DNA of 64,000 bases from Pyrinomonadaceae bacterium (GTDB lineage: Bacteria; Acidobacteriota; Blastocatellia; Pyrinomonadales; Pyrinomonadaceae), in NCBI GenBank assembly GCA_026129865.1, contig JAHCHG010000002.1, forward strand, positions 432,096 to 496,095, read 5' to 3'. The translations under genes and the position numbers were made by a program. Shown here in pieces: positions 7,801-16,881 of this stretch (the stretch's first letter is position 1; each line of letters opens with the position of its first letter). The notes under the pieces are model-generated. The model saw only the letters and a program-made list of their open reading frames with translations. It did no database searches and was not told the DNA's origin.

Positions 7801-10314
7801 CTAATCGCGCAGCCCCTGACCGAACTGTTCGGAACCGAATGTTCCGATTCCGTTTAGACGAAAGCTGAAACTAAGGCGGTTTTCGCGGCGGACGCCGACA
7901 TTGTAAGTATAAAACTGCACGGTCGAGGCGCAGCAGTCGGACGCGTATCCGAGCGTGTAAAGCGAAGAGATCAAAGGAGATGTCCGGTCGGTGCGGCGGT
8001 TTTGAAAATCGAAGAAAAGCGACGTGCCGCCGTAGAACCCTTTGTTGCGGTTTCCGACAAACAGCGACGGGCTCCACTGCGAACCGCGGAGCGTTCCGGC
8101 TTCCTTTCCAAATTCATTGCTGAATCGCTGGAGCGAAGGGATCAACGTTACGGCGCGTGTGTAATAAAACGTCTGGAAAAACTTAAAGAGATCCTTTTCA
8201 TACCCGACCGTCGCCGAAATATTGCGAAGTCCTCCGCCCTGAACACCAAGATCCATTCGCGAATTAAAAAACACTGTTCGCTGCGGTCGATAGGTTGCAT
8301 CGACATTTACCGGCGAAAATCGTCGCGGAACTCCGCCGAATGTGAACGGCGTCAGCGACGTGATCGGGTCGATCTGATTTCGCCTCCCCGGCGTCAATGC
8401 GCCGCCGAAATATGGATCGGCGTAATATTTCCCACGAACCGTCAGCGTGAATATCTCATACGGCTGGATCGAAATGCCGTCCTTTTCATCGACCGCCTTT
8501 CGATTTAGAACCTTTTGTGCTTCTTCCGTTACCGCTTCCGTATAGCGGCGAGTGTAAAATCTGTTCGTAATTCCATATTCGATCTCGTTCGTGTCGGTTT
8601 TCGTGTCGGCAAAATCGAATCGGATGATCTTGTCAAAATTGTCTATTCCCTTGATATATCGATAGGTCAAAAACGGTTCAATGACGTGGCGAAATTTGAA
8701 TTTGTCTTCGTTGTCGTAAAAATTGCGCGCAAGCGCGACGGGACGAATATCGAGTTCGAATTCGCCGTATTTTCTAATCACGTCGCGGCTGATGACCTGG
8801 CGAAAATCGTCAAACGAATTTGAATAGTACGTTACGCGCGCGCCGGCGGTTACTGTTGCGGAAACGTATTTTGAATTGAACGGAATACTTATCTTCGGAT
8901 AAAAATCGAACCGCTGCCCGAGCGAAGGCGAAACGACGGGTTCACTGCCTGCCTTTTTCCGGTATTCCGTCAGATCGTCGACTTCTTCGCGGCGCGAAAC
9001 GCCTTCGAGGCTCGTTTTGAACGAAAAATAAGCGCCGCGAAAGAACGATATCGGCGCCGGACGCTTGTCGAAATTTATCGATGGAAGATTTTTCGTCTTA
9101 ACACGAACATTCGGTATCGAAATGACTTCCGAACGCGCCAGAATGTTCATCGTATAATTATTCCAGCTCTTGTTAAGAAAGACCTTCGAAACCTCGATCG
9201 GCGAGATAACCTGCTGAATACCGTCCGAAAAAACCTGCCTGAATGCAAGGCTCGAGGTTATTCTTACATCCGCGACTGCCGTAAAACCGTTCTGAAAATA
9301 CTGGACACCTTCGGCATAAACGATACTTCCGCCCTGATCGGGTTTTTCCGGGCTCACTCCGGGACCAAGCAGTCTGTCCTGGACCGCAAAAAAGCCGAAA
9401 TTAAAAAACGACCGGGAATTTGCCCGCGTTCGGAAATCCGCGCCGTACCCGAAACCGCGGGCGGAATATAGATCGCCGCGGAACGTAACGTCAGCCGACC
9501 GACCGAGCGTCTGGTAGTAAGCGGCTGATATTCGAAGCCCTTTGTTTCCGGAAAAACCGATCGAAGGCGTCAAAAATCCGGACGAGCGATCTTTTTCCTT
9601 AATCGGAATCGAAGCAAATGGAACCGGAATGATCGGAATATTCTTCAAACGAAACTTGGCGTTTTTCAGTTTTATTTTGTCGTTCGTCTTGATCGTCGCC
9701 TTGTCGGTCGTAAAGCTCCAATTAGGAATTGCGTCTTCGCACGCGGTAAAAACAGCATTTTCAACAACAGTCTCGTTCAAAGCGACGCGCTCGACACGGT
9801 CGGCACGAAAATAGATCACTGATCCGTCCTCGGTCTGATTCGTAAATCCGGTCGAATCGGTAAAATTTCCAAGTTTTGTCTTATAGTTCCAAACACCTTT
9901 TGAACCCGTGATCCGCTGGTCTTCGCCCTGATCAAATATCACGCTGCCTTCCGCGACGACAAGGTTCTTTGCTTCGTATATCGTAATTTTGTCCGCCTGC
10001 ATGCGGTAGATTCCGTAACGTGCATCGACATTCCCTTCGTGTACGACTATCCGTTTACCTTCTTCGCCTTCAACGGTTTGGCGGTCTGAATAAACGACCA
10101 GATCGCCGTCGCCGCCTTCGGGTTCGTAACCGTCCTTAATTTGCGGCGACCGGATGTCTTTTTCCGGCAGGATCGGCTTGACGTTCGGTTCGTCCGATAG
10201 CGGATTTGCAACCTGTTTGTCGACCGGATTCGTTTCCTGCGCGAGAATACTGCCGCTGAAAATTAACGTCAACAGAACCAAAAATATCGAATTTTTTAGA
10301 ATTTTGAAGAGCAT
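7801..10314 (-). CDS. lptD: LPS-assembly outer-membrane protein LptD
   Basis: LptD is the outer-membrane beta-barrel that inserts lipopolysaccharide with LptE. The 837-residue product begins with a Sec signal (hydrophobic core about 8-25, cleavage after SILAQ). It continues with an OstA/LptA-like jellyroll (about 65-160: VVHEGNVDARYG, ADKITIYEAKNLVVAEGSV) and then a long barrel with alternating aromatic strands. Cysteines occur in FTACEDAIPNW near the jellyroll end and in SDCCAST near the C-terminus, matching the disulfide-linking regions of the family. The last residues GQGLRD do not end in the usual aromatic residue. It is divergent from the NtrC-type gene across a 266-bp spacer. No lptE is visible in the window. 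Confidence 0.9.
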   Translation of the reverse strand: MLFKILKNSIFLVLLTLIFSGSILAQETNPVDKQVANPLSDEPNVKPILPEKDIRSPQIKDGYEPEGGDGDLVVYSDRQTVEGEEGKRIVVHEGNVDARYGIYRMQADKITIYEAKNLVVAEGSVIFDQGEDQRITGSKGVWNYKTKLGNFTDSTGFTNQTEDGSVIYFRADRVERVALNETVVENAVFTACEDAIPNWSFTTDKATIKTNDKIKLKNAKFRLKNIPIIPVPFASIPIKEKDRSSGFLTPSIGFSGNKGLRISAAYYQTLGRSADVTFRGDLYSARGFGYGADFRTRANSRSFFNFGFFAVQDRLLGPGVSPEKPDQGGSIVYAEGVQYFQNGFTAVADVRITSSLAFRQVFSDGIQQVISPIEVSKVFLNKSWNNYTMNILARSEVISIPNVRVKTKNLPSINFDKRPAPISFFRGAYFSFKTSLEGVSRREEVDDLTEYRKKAGSEPVVSPSLGQRFDFYPKISIPFNSKYVSATVTAGARVTYYSNSFDDFRQVISRDVIRKYGEFELDIRPVALARNFYDNEDKFKFRHVIEPFLTYRYIKGIDNFDKIIRFDFADTKTDTNEIEYGITNRFYTRRYTEAVTEEAQKVLNRKAVDEKDGISIQPYEIFTLTVRGKYYADPYFGGALTPGRRNQIDPITSLTPFTFGGVPRRFSPVNVDATYRPQRTVFFNSRMDLGVQGGGLRNISATVGYEKDLFKFFQTFYYTRAVTLIPSLQRFSNEFGKEAGTLRGSQWSPSLFVGNRNKGFYGGTSLFFDFQNRRTDRTSPLISSLYTLGYASDCCASTVQFYTYNVGVRRENRLSFSFRLNGIGTFGSEQFGQGLRD

Positions 10315-10510
10315 TAAGCTTAAGTAAATCTGATGCTAACACGAATCGAGGGAAAAACTAAAAGATCAAAAACAACGGCAAAATGCGCAGACATTCATGC
10401 TGCTCAGACGTTAAGTCAAAGGGTTACACGCGCAGCGCCTTGATTGGTTGAGTATTCTTCGGCGCGGCTCAAAAACAATGCGGCGATCGTCTGATAATCG
10501 CTTTAACTAT

Positions 10511-10539
10511 TTGTAAACGTTTGAGTCAAAACTTAATAT
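10511..10539 (+). promoter_or_regulatory. Candidate sigma70 promoter of the NtrC-type gene
   Basis: TTGTAA, 17-nt spacer, TAATAT, ending 41 nt before the ATG at 10581. It is the best promoter-like match in the lptD/response-regulator spacer. The rest of that spacer holds only a GCGCC/GGCGC inverted pair near 10435-10476 of unclear meaning. Confidence 0.5.
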
Positions 10540-10580
10540 AAATTCAAATCATCATCCGATAATCAAAAGAGTTAAAGAGT

Positions 10581-11927
10581 ATGTCGAGATCCAAGATCCT
10601 TGTTGTCGAAGACGAAGAACTGATGCGGTCGATATTGCGTCAGCTGTTGGAAGACGACGGATTTGACGTCCTGACCGCGGACAGAGCCGAAAACGCGTTG
10701 GAGATATTCAGCCAAAACGAGATAAATGTAACGTTGACCGATATCAGAATGTCCGGAATGGACGGTCTGGAATTGCTCGACCGGCTGAAGGCGATCGATC
10801 CGGAGGCGATCGTGGTAATAATGACGGCGTTTTCGTCGGTCGATTCCGCGATCGCTGCGCTTCGAAAAGGCGCTTACGATTACGTTACGAAACCCTTCGT
10901 TAACGAAGATCTGATGCAAACCGTTAGAAACGCAGTTCGAACGGGCGATCTTTTTCGGGAAAACCGTTTTTTGCGCCGTGAACTCGATAAACACACAGGT
11001 TTTTCTGAAATGATCGGCGAAAGTCCGGCGCTTCAGAACGTTTTTCGAATAATCGAAAAGATCGCCGATTCAAATGCAGCGGTATTGATCAGCGGTGAAA
11101 GCGGCACGGGTAAAGAGCTTGTCGCGCGCGCGATCCATTTGCGAAGCGGTCGCGCAGAAAAGGCATTTCTGGCTGTAAATTGCGGCGCGCTGCCGGAAAG
11201 CCTTTTGGAAAGCGAGCTTTTCGGTCATGTTAAAGGTGCGTTCACCGGTGCTGCTTCGGACAAAAAAGGACTTTTTCGTTCAGCCGACGGCGGAACGCTG
11301 CTGCTGGATGAGATCGGCGAAATGCCGATGCCGCTCCAGGTCAAACTTTTGCGCGCATTGCAGGAACGTGAGGTAACGCCGGTCGGTGCATCGATTCCGG
11401 TAACATTCGACGCCCGGATAATAGCGGCAACCAACAAAGATCTCGAATATGAGATCGGAGAAAACAATTTTCGCGAAGATCTCTATTACAGGCTTAATGT
11501 AATTGAGATCGCTCTGCCGCCGCTTCGATCACGGCGCGAGGATATTCCGCTTCTAACTAAACATTTTCTTTCCAAATTTGCACGCGAGCATAATTCGATC
11601 GAAAAACCGATCGAACCAGAGGCGTTAAATGCGCTTGTCGCTTATGATTGGAACGGAAATATCCGCGAACTTCAAAACTCGCTCGAACGGGCGTTTTTAT
11701 TGAGCGGCGATCAAATATCGGCATCAGATCTTCCGCCAAAGATCACCAACAATGGTCCATCGCCATCATCGTCGAATTCGCTGCAGCCGACGCTTGAAGA
11801 ACTCGAACAACGATATATTCTGGAAACGCTTTCAGCTGTCGAAAACGACAAAGCAAGTGCCGCAAAAATCTTGGGCATCGATGTTTCGACGCTTTACAGA
11901 AAATTAAAGCGTTATGATAATATGTGA
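10581..11927 (+). CDS. NtrC-family sigma54-dependent response regulator
   Basis: A two-component activator that hydrolyses ATP to open sigma54 promoters. The receiver domain (1-120) has the acidic pair D11/E12, phospho-acceptor D54 (TLTDIRMSGMDG), switch T82 and K104. The AAA+ domain (about 145-375) has Walker A GESGTGKE at 172-179, the sigma54-contacting GAFTGA at 219-224 and Walker B LLLDEI near 240-245. The C-terminal Fis-type helix-turn-helix (about 408-445) ends with the recognition helix DVSTLYRKLKRY. At 448 residues it is full length. No sensor kinase is adjacent, so its partner lies elsewhere. The neighbour lptD may be coincidental. Confidence 0.93.
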   Translation: MSRSKILVVEDEELMRSILRQLLEDDGFDVLTADRAENALEIFSQNEINVTLTDIRMSGMDGLELLDRLKAIDPEAIVVIMTAFSSVDSAIAALRKGAYDYVTKPFVNEDLMQTVRNAVRTGDLFRENRFLRRELDKHTGFSEMIGESPALQNVFRIIEKIADSNAAVLISGESGTGKELVARAIHLRSGRAEKAFLAVNCGALPESLLESELFGHVKGAFTGAASDKKGLFRSADGGTLLLDEIGEMPMPLQVKLLRALQEREVTPVGASIPVTFDARIIAATNKDLEYEIGENNFREDLYYRLNVIEIALPPLRSRREDIPLLTKHFLSKFAREHNSIEKPIEPEALNALVAYDWNGNIRELQNSLERAFLLSGDQISASDLPPKITNNGPSPSSSNSLQPTLEELEQRYILETLSAVENDKASAAKILGIDVSTLYRKLKRYDNM

Positions 11928-12196
11928 GCGTCAGGTTTGTCCGACCGTAATAATGTAAAATTGAAATTGAACTTTTAGGCATTTGCGGTCAAAATGTCTT
12001 AGTGATTTTTTCACCTTCACATGCTTTTCGATAATTATAATTTCTGTCCGCGGGACGCTTTTTGTTCCGGTAAACATAACTAGATCATAGCCTTGCGTTT
12101 TTTACTTTTCAAAGGCGTTTAATTGTGTTTGATCGATGATGTTTTTTTGTTAGTTGTGGTATTATTTTTTGACTTTTAAATTCTTGAGGAAAAACT

Positions 12197-12871
12197 ATGA
12201 GTGTGATTGCAAAACCAAAGATCAAATCTGAGAACTTCTCGGAGTCAGAACCGCGACCGATGGCGGAAACAGACATCCACCGGGACCAGATCTATTATTT
12301 GATCGAATCTTTAAAAATTTATTTTGATCATTTGGACGACGTTTATGTATCCGGAAACAACCTGGTCTATTACGAACAGGACAGCGAACGAAAAGTTTTT
12401 TCGCCGGATGTGATGATCGGTTTCGACGTTCAAAATAAGACGCGTCACACGTATAAATTATGGGAAGAAAAGGTTTTTCCGCAGGTCATTTTTGAAGTTT
12501 CGTCGCGTCTGACCTGGAGCGAGGACCTTAACCGTAAATGGCTGCTTTACCAGCAGTTTGGCGTTAAGGAATATTACGTTTTCGATCCGGAATACGACTA
12601 TTTACCGGAACCGCTCGTTGCGTATCGTTTGATAAACGGCGAACTTCGCCATGTGTCGGTCAAGAACGACCGCATTTTTTCAGATGAGCTTGGGCTTGAG
12701 ATCGTAAACACCGGCGAAGGTCTTCGATTATTTAACCCGGCAACTCAGGAATCGCTCGGAACGCTCAGCGAAGAACGTCATGCACGTCTCGAAGAACGAA
12801 ATGCCAGAATGGCAGCTGAGGCTGAATTGGCAAGAGTTCGTGAAGAATTGAAGCGTTTGAAAAAAGGTTAG
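12197..12871 (+). CDS. Uma2-family protein with PD-(D/E)XK nuclease fold
   Basis: Uma2 (DUF820) proteins have a restriction-endonuclease-like fold and are abundant in cyanobacteria and some acidobacteria; their biological role is not settled. The core is visible: SPDVMIGFDV supplies the metal-binding Asp, VIFEVSS the Glu, and K/Y-F-G-VKEYYVFDPE the following helix-strand. After about residue 185 a charged coiled coil (EERHARLEERNARM...ELKRLKKG) extends the 224-residue protein. GAGG lies 8-9 nt before the ATG. The upstream gap (11928-12196) holds no gene. It converges with the lipoprotein gene, with 4 nt between stops. Confidence 0.85.
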   Translation: MSVIAKPKIKSENFSESEPRPMAETDIHRDQIYYLIESLKIYFDHLDDVYVSGNNLVYYEQDSERKVFSPDVMIGFDVQNKTRHTYKLWEEKVFPQVIFEVSSRLTWSEDLNRKWLLYQQFGVKEYYVFDPEYDYLPEPLVAYRLINGELRHVSVKNDRIFSDELGLEIVNTGEGLRLFNPATQESLGTLSEERHARLEERNARMAAEAELARVREELKRLKKG

Positions 12872-12875
12872 ATTT

Positions 12876-13397
12876 TTAGAGCGTGGTCAGCTCTAAGATA
12901 AAATAATCCGTATTTACCACTCTGGTTAGTTTGCCGCCGTTAAAAGGTTTCTTAACGAATCCATCGGCGGCATAACTGTTTCCCTTTACGGTTTCGTTCC
13001 CTGAAATGCCGCTTTGCGCGATCAATTCGGGCGGAAACCAGCTTTCGGTTTCCATTTCGACCGGTTCCGAAGGTTTGATCTTTTCCGCGCGCTGGATAAT
13101 TTCAGCAGTTTGTTCCGGAGTAAATTTTAGGACCGCGACCAGTTTTTTATGGATCGCGCCGGTTTCGGATGACCTTCCGGGAAGTTCGGTTTCGCGCCAA
13201 ACGGACGATTCGTCGGGTTCGAAGGGCAGCTCAATGATCCGTGCAAGCTCGGACGGGTCATCCTTTGCGACATTGGTATTCGGGAGCGAATTTACGTCGA
13301 TGTTTGCCGTGTTGCCGTTGTCGCTCGCGGTTGAACAGCTGAGCGCAAATGCCAGCAGCATCAATAAGATGAAAATTTTTCGTGGAGCCAAAGTCAT
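12876..13397 (-). CDS. Small lipoprotein of unknown function
   Basis: 173 residues. The N-terminus carries two basic residues, a hydrophobic core and the lipobox-like LALS-C (ALSC at about 18-21), predicting signal peptidase II cleavage and membrane anchoring. A Ser/Asn-rich tether follows (STASDNGNTANIDV). The remainder is soluble, with a segment KFTPEQTAEIIQRAEK, and is not recognised. It is transcribed divergently from the ABC-2 permease. Confidence 0.7.
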   Translation of the reverse strand: MTLAPRKIFILLMLLAFALSCSTASDNGNTANIDVNSLPNTNVAKDDPSELARIIELPFEPDESSVWRETELPGRSSETGAIHKKLVAVLKFTPEQTAEIIQRAEKIKPSEPVEMETESWFPPELIAQSGISGNETVKGNSYAADGFVKKPFNGGKLTRVVNTDYFILELTTL

Positions 13398-13484
13398 CCG
13401 GTAATTGTATTTACATTGCTAATAGATTGCAATTTTCCGATAACCTGCTTGATGCGGTTTAAGGGTGCCGATTAAAATTTCGAA

Positions 13485-14306
13485 ATGCTTCTTTTGCGGC
13501 GCGTACGCGCTTTCATTATCAGAGACTTTCAGCTTGCGCTCTCATACCGCGTGGAATTTTTTATCAAGATCATCTGGATCCTGGGAATTGTAACGACCTT
13601 TTTCTTTATTTCCCGCATTTTCGGCAGTTCTCCGCTGGCGCGATACGACCAATGGCAAAACCCGCTCGCTGCCTGGTTGACGGGTATGGCAATGCTCAAT
13701 TATTTTCTTGTCGGGTTCTCTTCGCTTGCGAATGCGATTCGGCAGGAACAGATGCAGGGCACGCTTGAAAGCGTTTTGCTAACGCCGATCAGCGTTCCGA
13801 CGGTTGTCGTTTCAAGTTCTGCCTGGGCTTATGTCGAGGCTACATTTAATTCCTTTTTATACCTGTTTTTCGGCTGGTTATTTTTCAACGTTCAGTATCG
13901 CGGTTCATTTTTACTCGCATTTCTCTTTCTTGCGCTGACAACTTTGGTTCTTGCATGTCTTGGGATCCTATCTGCAAGTTTCACCATGGCGTTCAAACGC
14001 GGTGATCCTTTCGCAATTCTTCTTGGAGCGGGGACCGCACTTTTTTCCGGCGTTTTCTTTCCGAAAGAAATGCTTCAGGAATCGCTGGGGCAAACCGGCG
14101 GCAAGGCACTTTCTTATATTAATCCTTCAACTCACGGTCTCGACGGAATCCGCGCAGTTCTGATCCAGGGAAAAGGTTTGAGCGAAGTCGAAACTCCGCT
14201 CATAACCCTGATCGCTTTTCTTGTTATTCTTTTACCATTTTCGCTCTGGGTGTTCGGCAACGCGATAAAGCGCGCGAAACGAGAAGGCAGTTTGATCCAG
14301 TATTGA
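13485..14306 (+). CDS. ABC-2 type transporter permease
   Basis: A six-helix integral membrane subunit of an ABC exporter of the ABC-2 type. Hydrophobic spans lie near 25-45, 60-85, 110-140, 143-170, 175-195 and 240-262 of 273 residues. The segment REQMQGTLESVLLTPIS is the conserved cytoplasmic coupling loop of this family. No ATP-binding subunit is adjacent, so it is an orphan permease that must pair with an ATPase encoded elsewhere. No strong ribosome binding site precedes ATG 13485. The TGA stop directly abuts the stop of the convergent subtilase gene, the two forming TGATCA. Confidence 0.85.
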   Translation: MLLLRRVRAFIIRDFQLALSYRVEFFIKIIWILGIVTTFFFISRIFGSSPLARYDQWQNPLAAWLTGMAMLNYFLVGFSSLANAIRQEQMQGTLESVLLTPISVPTVVVSSSAWAYVEATFNSFLYLFFGWLFFNVQYRGSFLLAFLFLALTTLVLACLGILSASFTMAFKRGDPFAILLGAGTALFSGVFFPKEMLQESLGQTGGKALSYINPSTHGLDGIRAVLIQGKGLSEVETPLITLIAFLVILLPFSLWVFGNAIKRAKREGSLIQY

Positions 14307-16691
14307 TCATTTCCCTTGCGTACTCTTGATCGTGTAATCGATCACCCTTGAAACGGTACCGCGAATTCTATAAAAATACGTTCCGGGCGCTATATTCTCA
14401 AATGAGATCCTTTTGCCGTTCGTCGACGCGATCACCGTTCCGCTGCTGTTTAATAACTCAAAGATCACATCTTGATTTCCATGATTATGATTCAGCATTG
14501 CGTCGAGCGTCGTCCGTCTCATTTCAAATTGAACTGATATGCTTGACTGCCCCGGTGAGAATGTTCCGGAAAACCTTTCGTCGAACTTCCCAGTTTCTTC
14601 AGGTTCCGGAGTCGGTGTCGGCATTGGCGTAGGAGTCGGCGTCGGTGTCGGCGTTGGCGTTGGCGTTGGCGTCGGTGTCGGTGTGGAAGATGGCGTAGGA
14701 GTTGGCGTCGGATCTGCCGCTTCTTCAACGTCAAAATTTGATCCGTTGGCTGAATCCGAATTCAAGAGCAATCCGCCGCTGAGCGACGAACCGATCAGTA
14801 TCTGCGTCTGAGCCGAAGTATTGGTCGATGTCGTTCCAACAACATTCGATCCGACCGCAGCGTTGATCTTATTTACATCAAGCCTAATCACGATCCGGTT
14901 TCCGACTATCTCACCCGAATCCGCACTTCCAAGGGTTTCCTGATTTCTGGTTCCGGTCGCGAGCGTCGTTATCTTTCCATACTCATATGTTGTCGCAAGC
15001 TCGTCCACCGATGCGGTAACAAAAATGTCGGTTGTTCCGAAACGCGAAGTCATAGCCCAGCGCATATTCGGCGTCGTTACGGAAAGATCCGTCAACGTCA
15101 GTTCATAGACGATCTGGCTCGCGTCGGCGTCGTACGAAAATCTTCCTTCGACAATGTCTTGCGCAGTTGTTCCAAGCTGATCGTCATTGACATCAACGAT
15201 CTGTGCGGCATTCGGATCATCGCTAGGAAAAAGATCTGCCGGATGCGGAACGGCTGAAAAATTAACCGCCGAACGAACCGCGTTATGCGCGTCAACATAA
15301 CCTGCTCCGACGACCCGTTCTTCATACGGCATCGGTGTCGCCGAATTTCTCAAGATCGTAACTATTTCGTCCGGTGTCAAAAGCGGATTTGCTTCGAGCA
15401 TTAACGCGACAACGCCGGAAACTTGCGGAGTTGAAAAGCTTGTTCCCTGCGATGTCGTGTAATAGGGCAGATAAGCCGGAGATATCGTCGAAACGTCATT
15501 GGCTCCGACAAAAACCGGGATCGTTCCGGCAGTGTTCGTAACGCCTGGACCTTTTGATCTCGTGCTTTTAATATCAACACCGGAACCTGTTATATCGGGG
15601 CGCAAGTTCGGCAATGCTGCCGGATCAGCCGGCTGTCCGGGAGTATCTGTTCCGGTTCCGTTATCGTTGCCGCGCGAAGAAAACTCCGCCGGCGTTCCAA
15701 GACCGCGTTTCTCGCCTGCGGCAACCGAAATAACCCACGGTGCGACCGAAAATGGATTTATCATATCCGGCGCGTCGCCGTCGTTGCCGGCGGCGAAAAC
15801 GACTGTGATATTTCTGTCATGCATCATCCGCGTCGCGGTGTTCACGGGGTCGTTCGGATCGTAAGGATAATCTGCCAAAGTAGTTCCATAAGAGTTATTG
15901 CAAACGCGAATGTTATATCGAAACTGGTTCGCCAGCGCGTAATTTAACGCCTGAACGATCGCAAACGTCGATAACCCGGCGTCATTTCCTGCGGTAAGTC
16001 CGACCAATTTTGCTCCCGGTGCGACGCCGCGGTAAAAGCCGCCCGAAGCCGCTCCGGTTCCCGCGGTTACGCCGGCGCCAAATGTTCCGTGTCCGCCCTC
16101 GAAATCCGTAATCGGCAAATTTTCGATCGGAACGATCGGAACGAAACCTGATGGTAGATTCAGCGGAATTTCAGCCGTCGGAAACAGCACGTTCTGTATG
16201 ACGTTTTGTCCGAGCTGCAGATCGGGATGTGTGGCGTCAATTCCCGTATCGACATATGCAATTCCGATGTCTTTACCGGTAACGGGCAGATTCTGGTTAT
16301 GTTGTTTTAGTTCGAGATCTTCCAGAAGGCTTTCGACGCCGATGAATTTACGGCTTTCGTTATTCATCGTTCGAAAAACGTGATTGCCGTAAACCGAGGA
16401 AACCCCGGGTTTGGTTTTTAATGCATTAAGCTGTGCCAGATTTAGTTTGGTCACGATCATCGGAAGTTCGGACAACTGATATCCTCCGGTTATTCCCAGA
16501 GATCGAAGCATGTTTAGATCGCTGCCGGTTGGACGATGGTCAAACGTGATCACGGCTGCCTTAAATCCGAGCGGCGATCCGCTAAGCTGTTGGAACAATT
16601 TGCCGTCGACCGACGGCGCGGCAAATGTCGAAATTTGAATTATTAAAACTAACGCAAATACCGCTATTCCTAAAATCCCTCTGTTTCTCAT
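14307..16691 (-). CDS. Secreted subtilisin-family serine protease
   Basis: 794 residues. A signal peptide (about 1-25) precedes an I9-like propeptide region (about 40-105). The S8 catalytic domain follows, with D148 (AYVDTGIDATHPD), H201 (FEGGHGTFGAG), oxyanion N303 (AAGNDGD) and nucleophile S418 (SQGTSFSTPQVSG). A middle region of about 150 residues leads to a Pro/Thr linker, and the C-terminal 90 residues resemble a PPC-type beta domain (FSPGQSSISVQFEM, YFYRIRG). It is likely released to the periplasm or cell surface. The gene is monocistronic; its 3' end abuts the convergent permease without a terminator. Confidence 0.92.
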   Translation of the reverse strand: MRNRGILGIAVFALVLIIQISTFAAPSVDGKLFQQLSGSPLGFKAAVITFDHRPTGSDLNMLRSLGITGGYQLSELPMIVTKLNLAQLNALKTKPGVSSVYGNHVFRTMNNESRKFIGVESLLEDLELKQHNQNLPVTGKDIGIAYVDTGIDATHPDLQLGQNVIQNVLFPTAEIPLNLPSGFVPIVPIENLPITDFEGGHGTFGAGVTAGTGAASGGFYRGVAPGAKLVGLTAGNDAGLSTFAIVQALNYALANQFRYNIRVCNNSYGTTLADYPYDPNDPVNTATRMMHDRNITVVFAAGNDGDAPDMINPFSVAPWVISVAAGEKRGLGTPAEFSSRGNDNGTGTDTPGQPADPAALPNLRPDITGSGVDIKSTRSKGPGVTNTAGTIPVFVGANDVSTISPAYLPYYTTSQGTSFSTPQVSGVVALMLEANPLLTPDEIVTILRNSATPMPYEERVVGAGYVDAHNAVRSAVNFSAVPHPADLFPSDDPNAAQIVDVNDDQLGTTAQDIVEGRFSYDADASQIVYELTLTDLSVTTPNMRWAMTSRFGTTDIFVTASVDELATTYEYGKITTLATGTRNQETLGSADSGEIVGNRIVIRLDVNKINAAVGSNVVGTTSTNTSAQTQILIGSSLSGGLLLNSDSANGSNFDVEEAADPTPTPTPSSTPTPTPTPTPTPTPTPTPTPMPTPTPEPEETGKFDERFSGTFSPGQSSISVQFEMRRTTLDAMLNHNHGNQDVIFELLNSSGTVIASTNGKRISFENIAPGTYFYRIRGTVSRVIDYTIKSTQGK
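14606..14710. repeat. GGCGTN hexamer microsatellite coding a (Pro-Thr)n linker
   Basis: About sixteen imperfect 6-bp units (GGCGTT/GGCGTC/GGTGTC) encode the Pro-Thr linker of the subtilase on the minus strand. The opposite strand reads as a spurious Gly-Val repeat ORF, which is not a gene. Unit size keeps the frame, so copy number can vary harmlessly. Confidence 0.85.
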
Positions 16692-16754
16692 GATCCTGAT
16701 CTCCCGTTTTTGCCGAATTAAAGTTTTTTCTAAGTGTGATTTTATGGCGGTTTG

Positions 16755-16788
16755 CTTGAGAAATACTTGAGCGAAACTTGAGATTGAG
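16755..16788. promoter_or_regulatory. Phased CTTGAG direct repeats, candidate activator site
   Basis: CTTGAG begins at 16755, 16766 and 16777, exactly 11 bp apart, with a further TTGAG at 16784. The array lies about 20-50 bp upstream of the predicted -35 element (16806), on one helical face. This is the usual geometry of an activator array; no regulator is assigned. Confidence 0.4.
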
Positions 16789-16805
16789 GTGAAATATTTG
16801 CGGCT

Positions 16806-16834
16806 TTGTGATTTAACACGCCATAAATTAAGAT
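16806..16834 (+). promoter_or_regulatory. Candidate sigma70 promoter of the acyl-CoA mutase gene
   Basis: TTGTGA, 17-nt spacer, TAAGAT, placing the start of transcription about 40 nt before ATG 16882. GAGG precedes the ATG by 6-7 nt. Confidence 0.45.
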
Positions 16835-16881
16835 ATTCAGTACAAAATCGTTAACAGATCTCTTTAAAATTTGAGGAATTT

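Noticed and set aside
14539-14811. Gly-Val repeat ORF antisense to the subtilase
   Set aside because: It is only the opposite strand of the Pro-Thr linker microsatellite.
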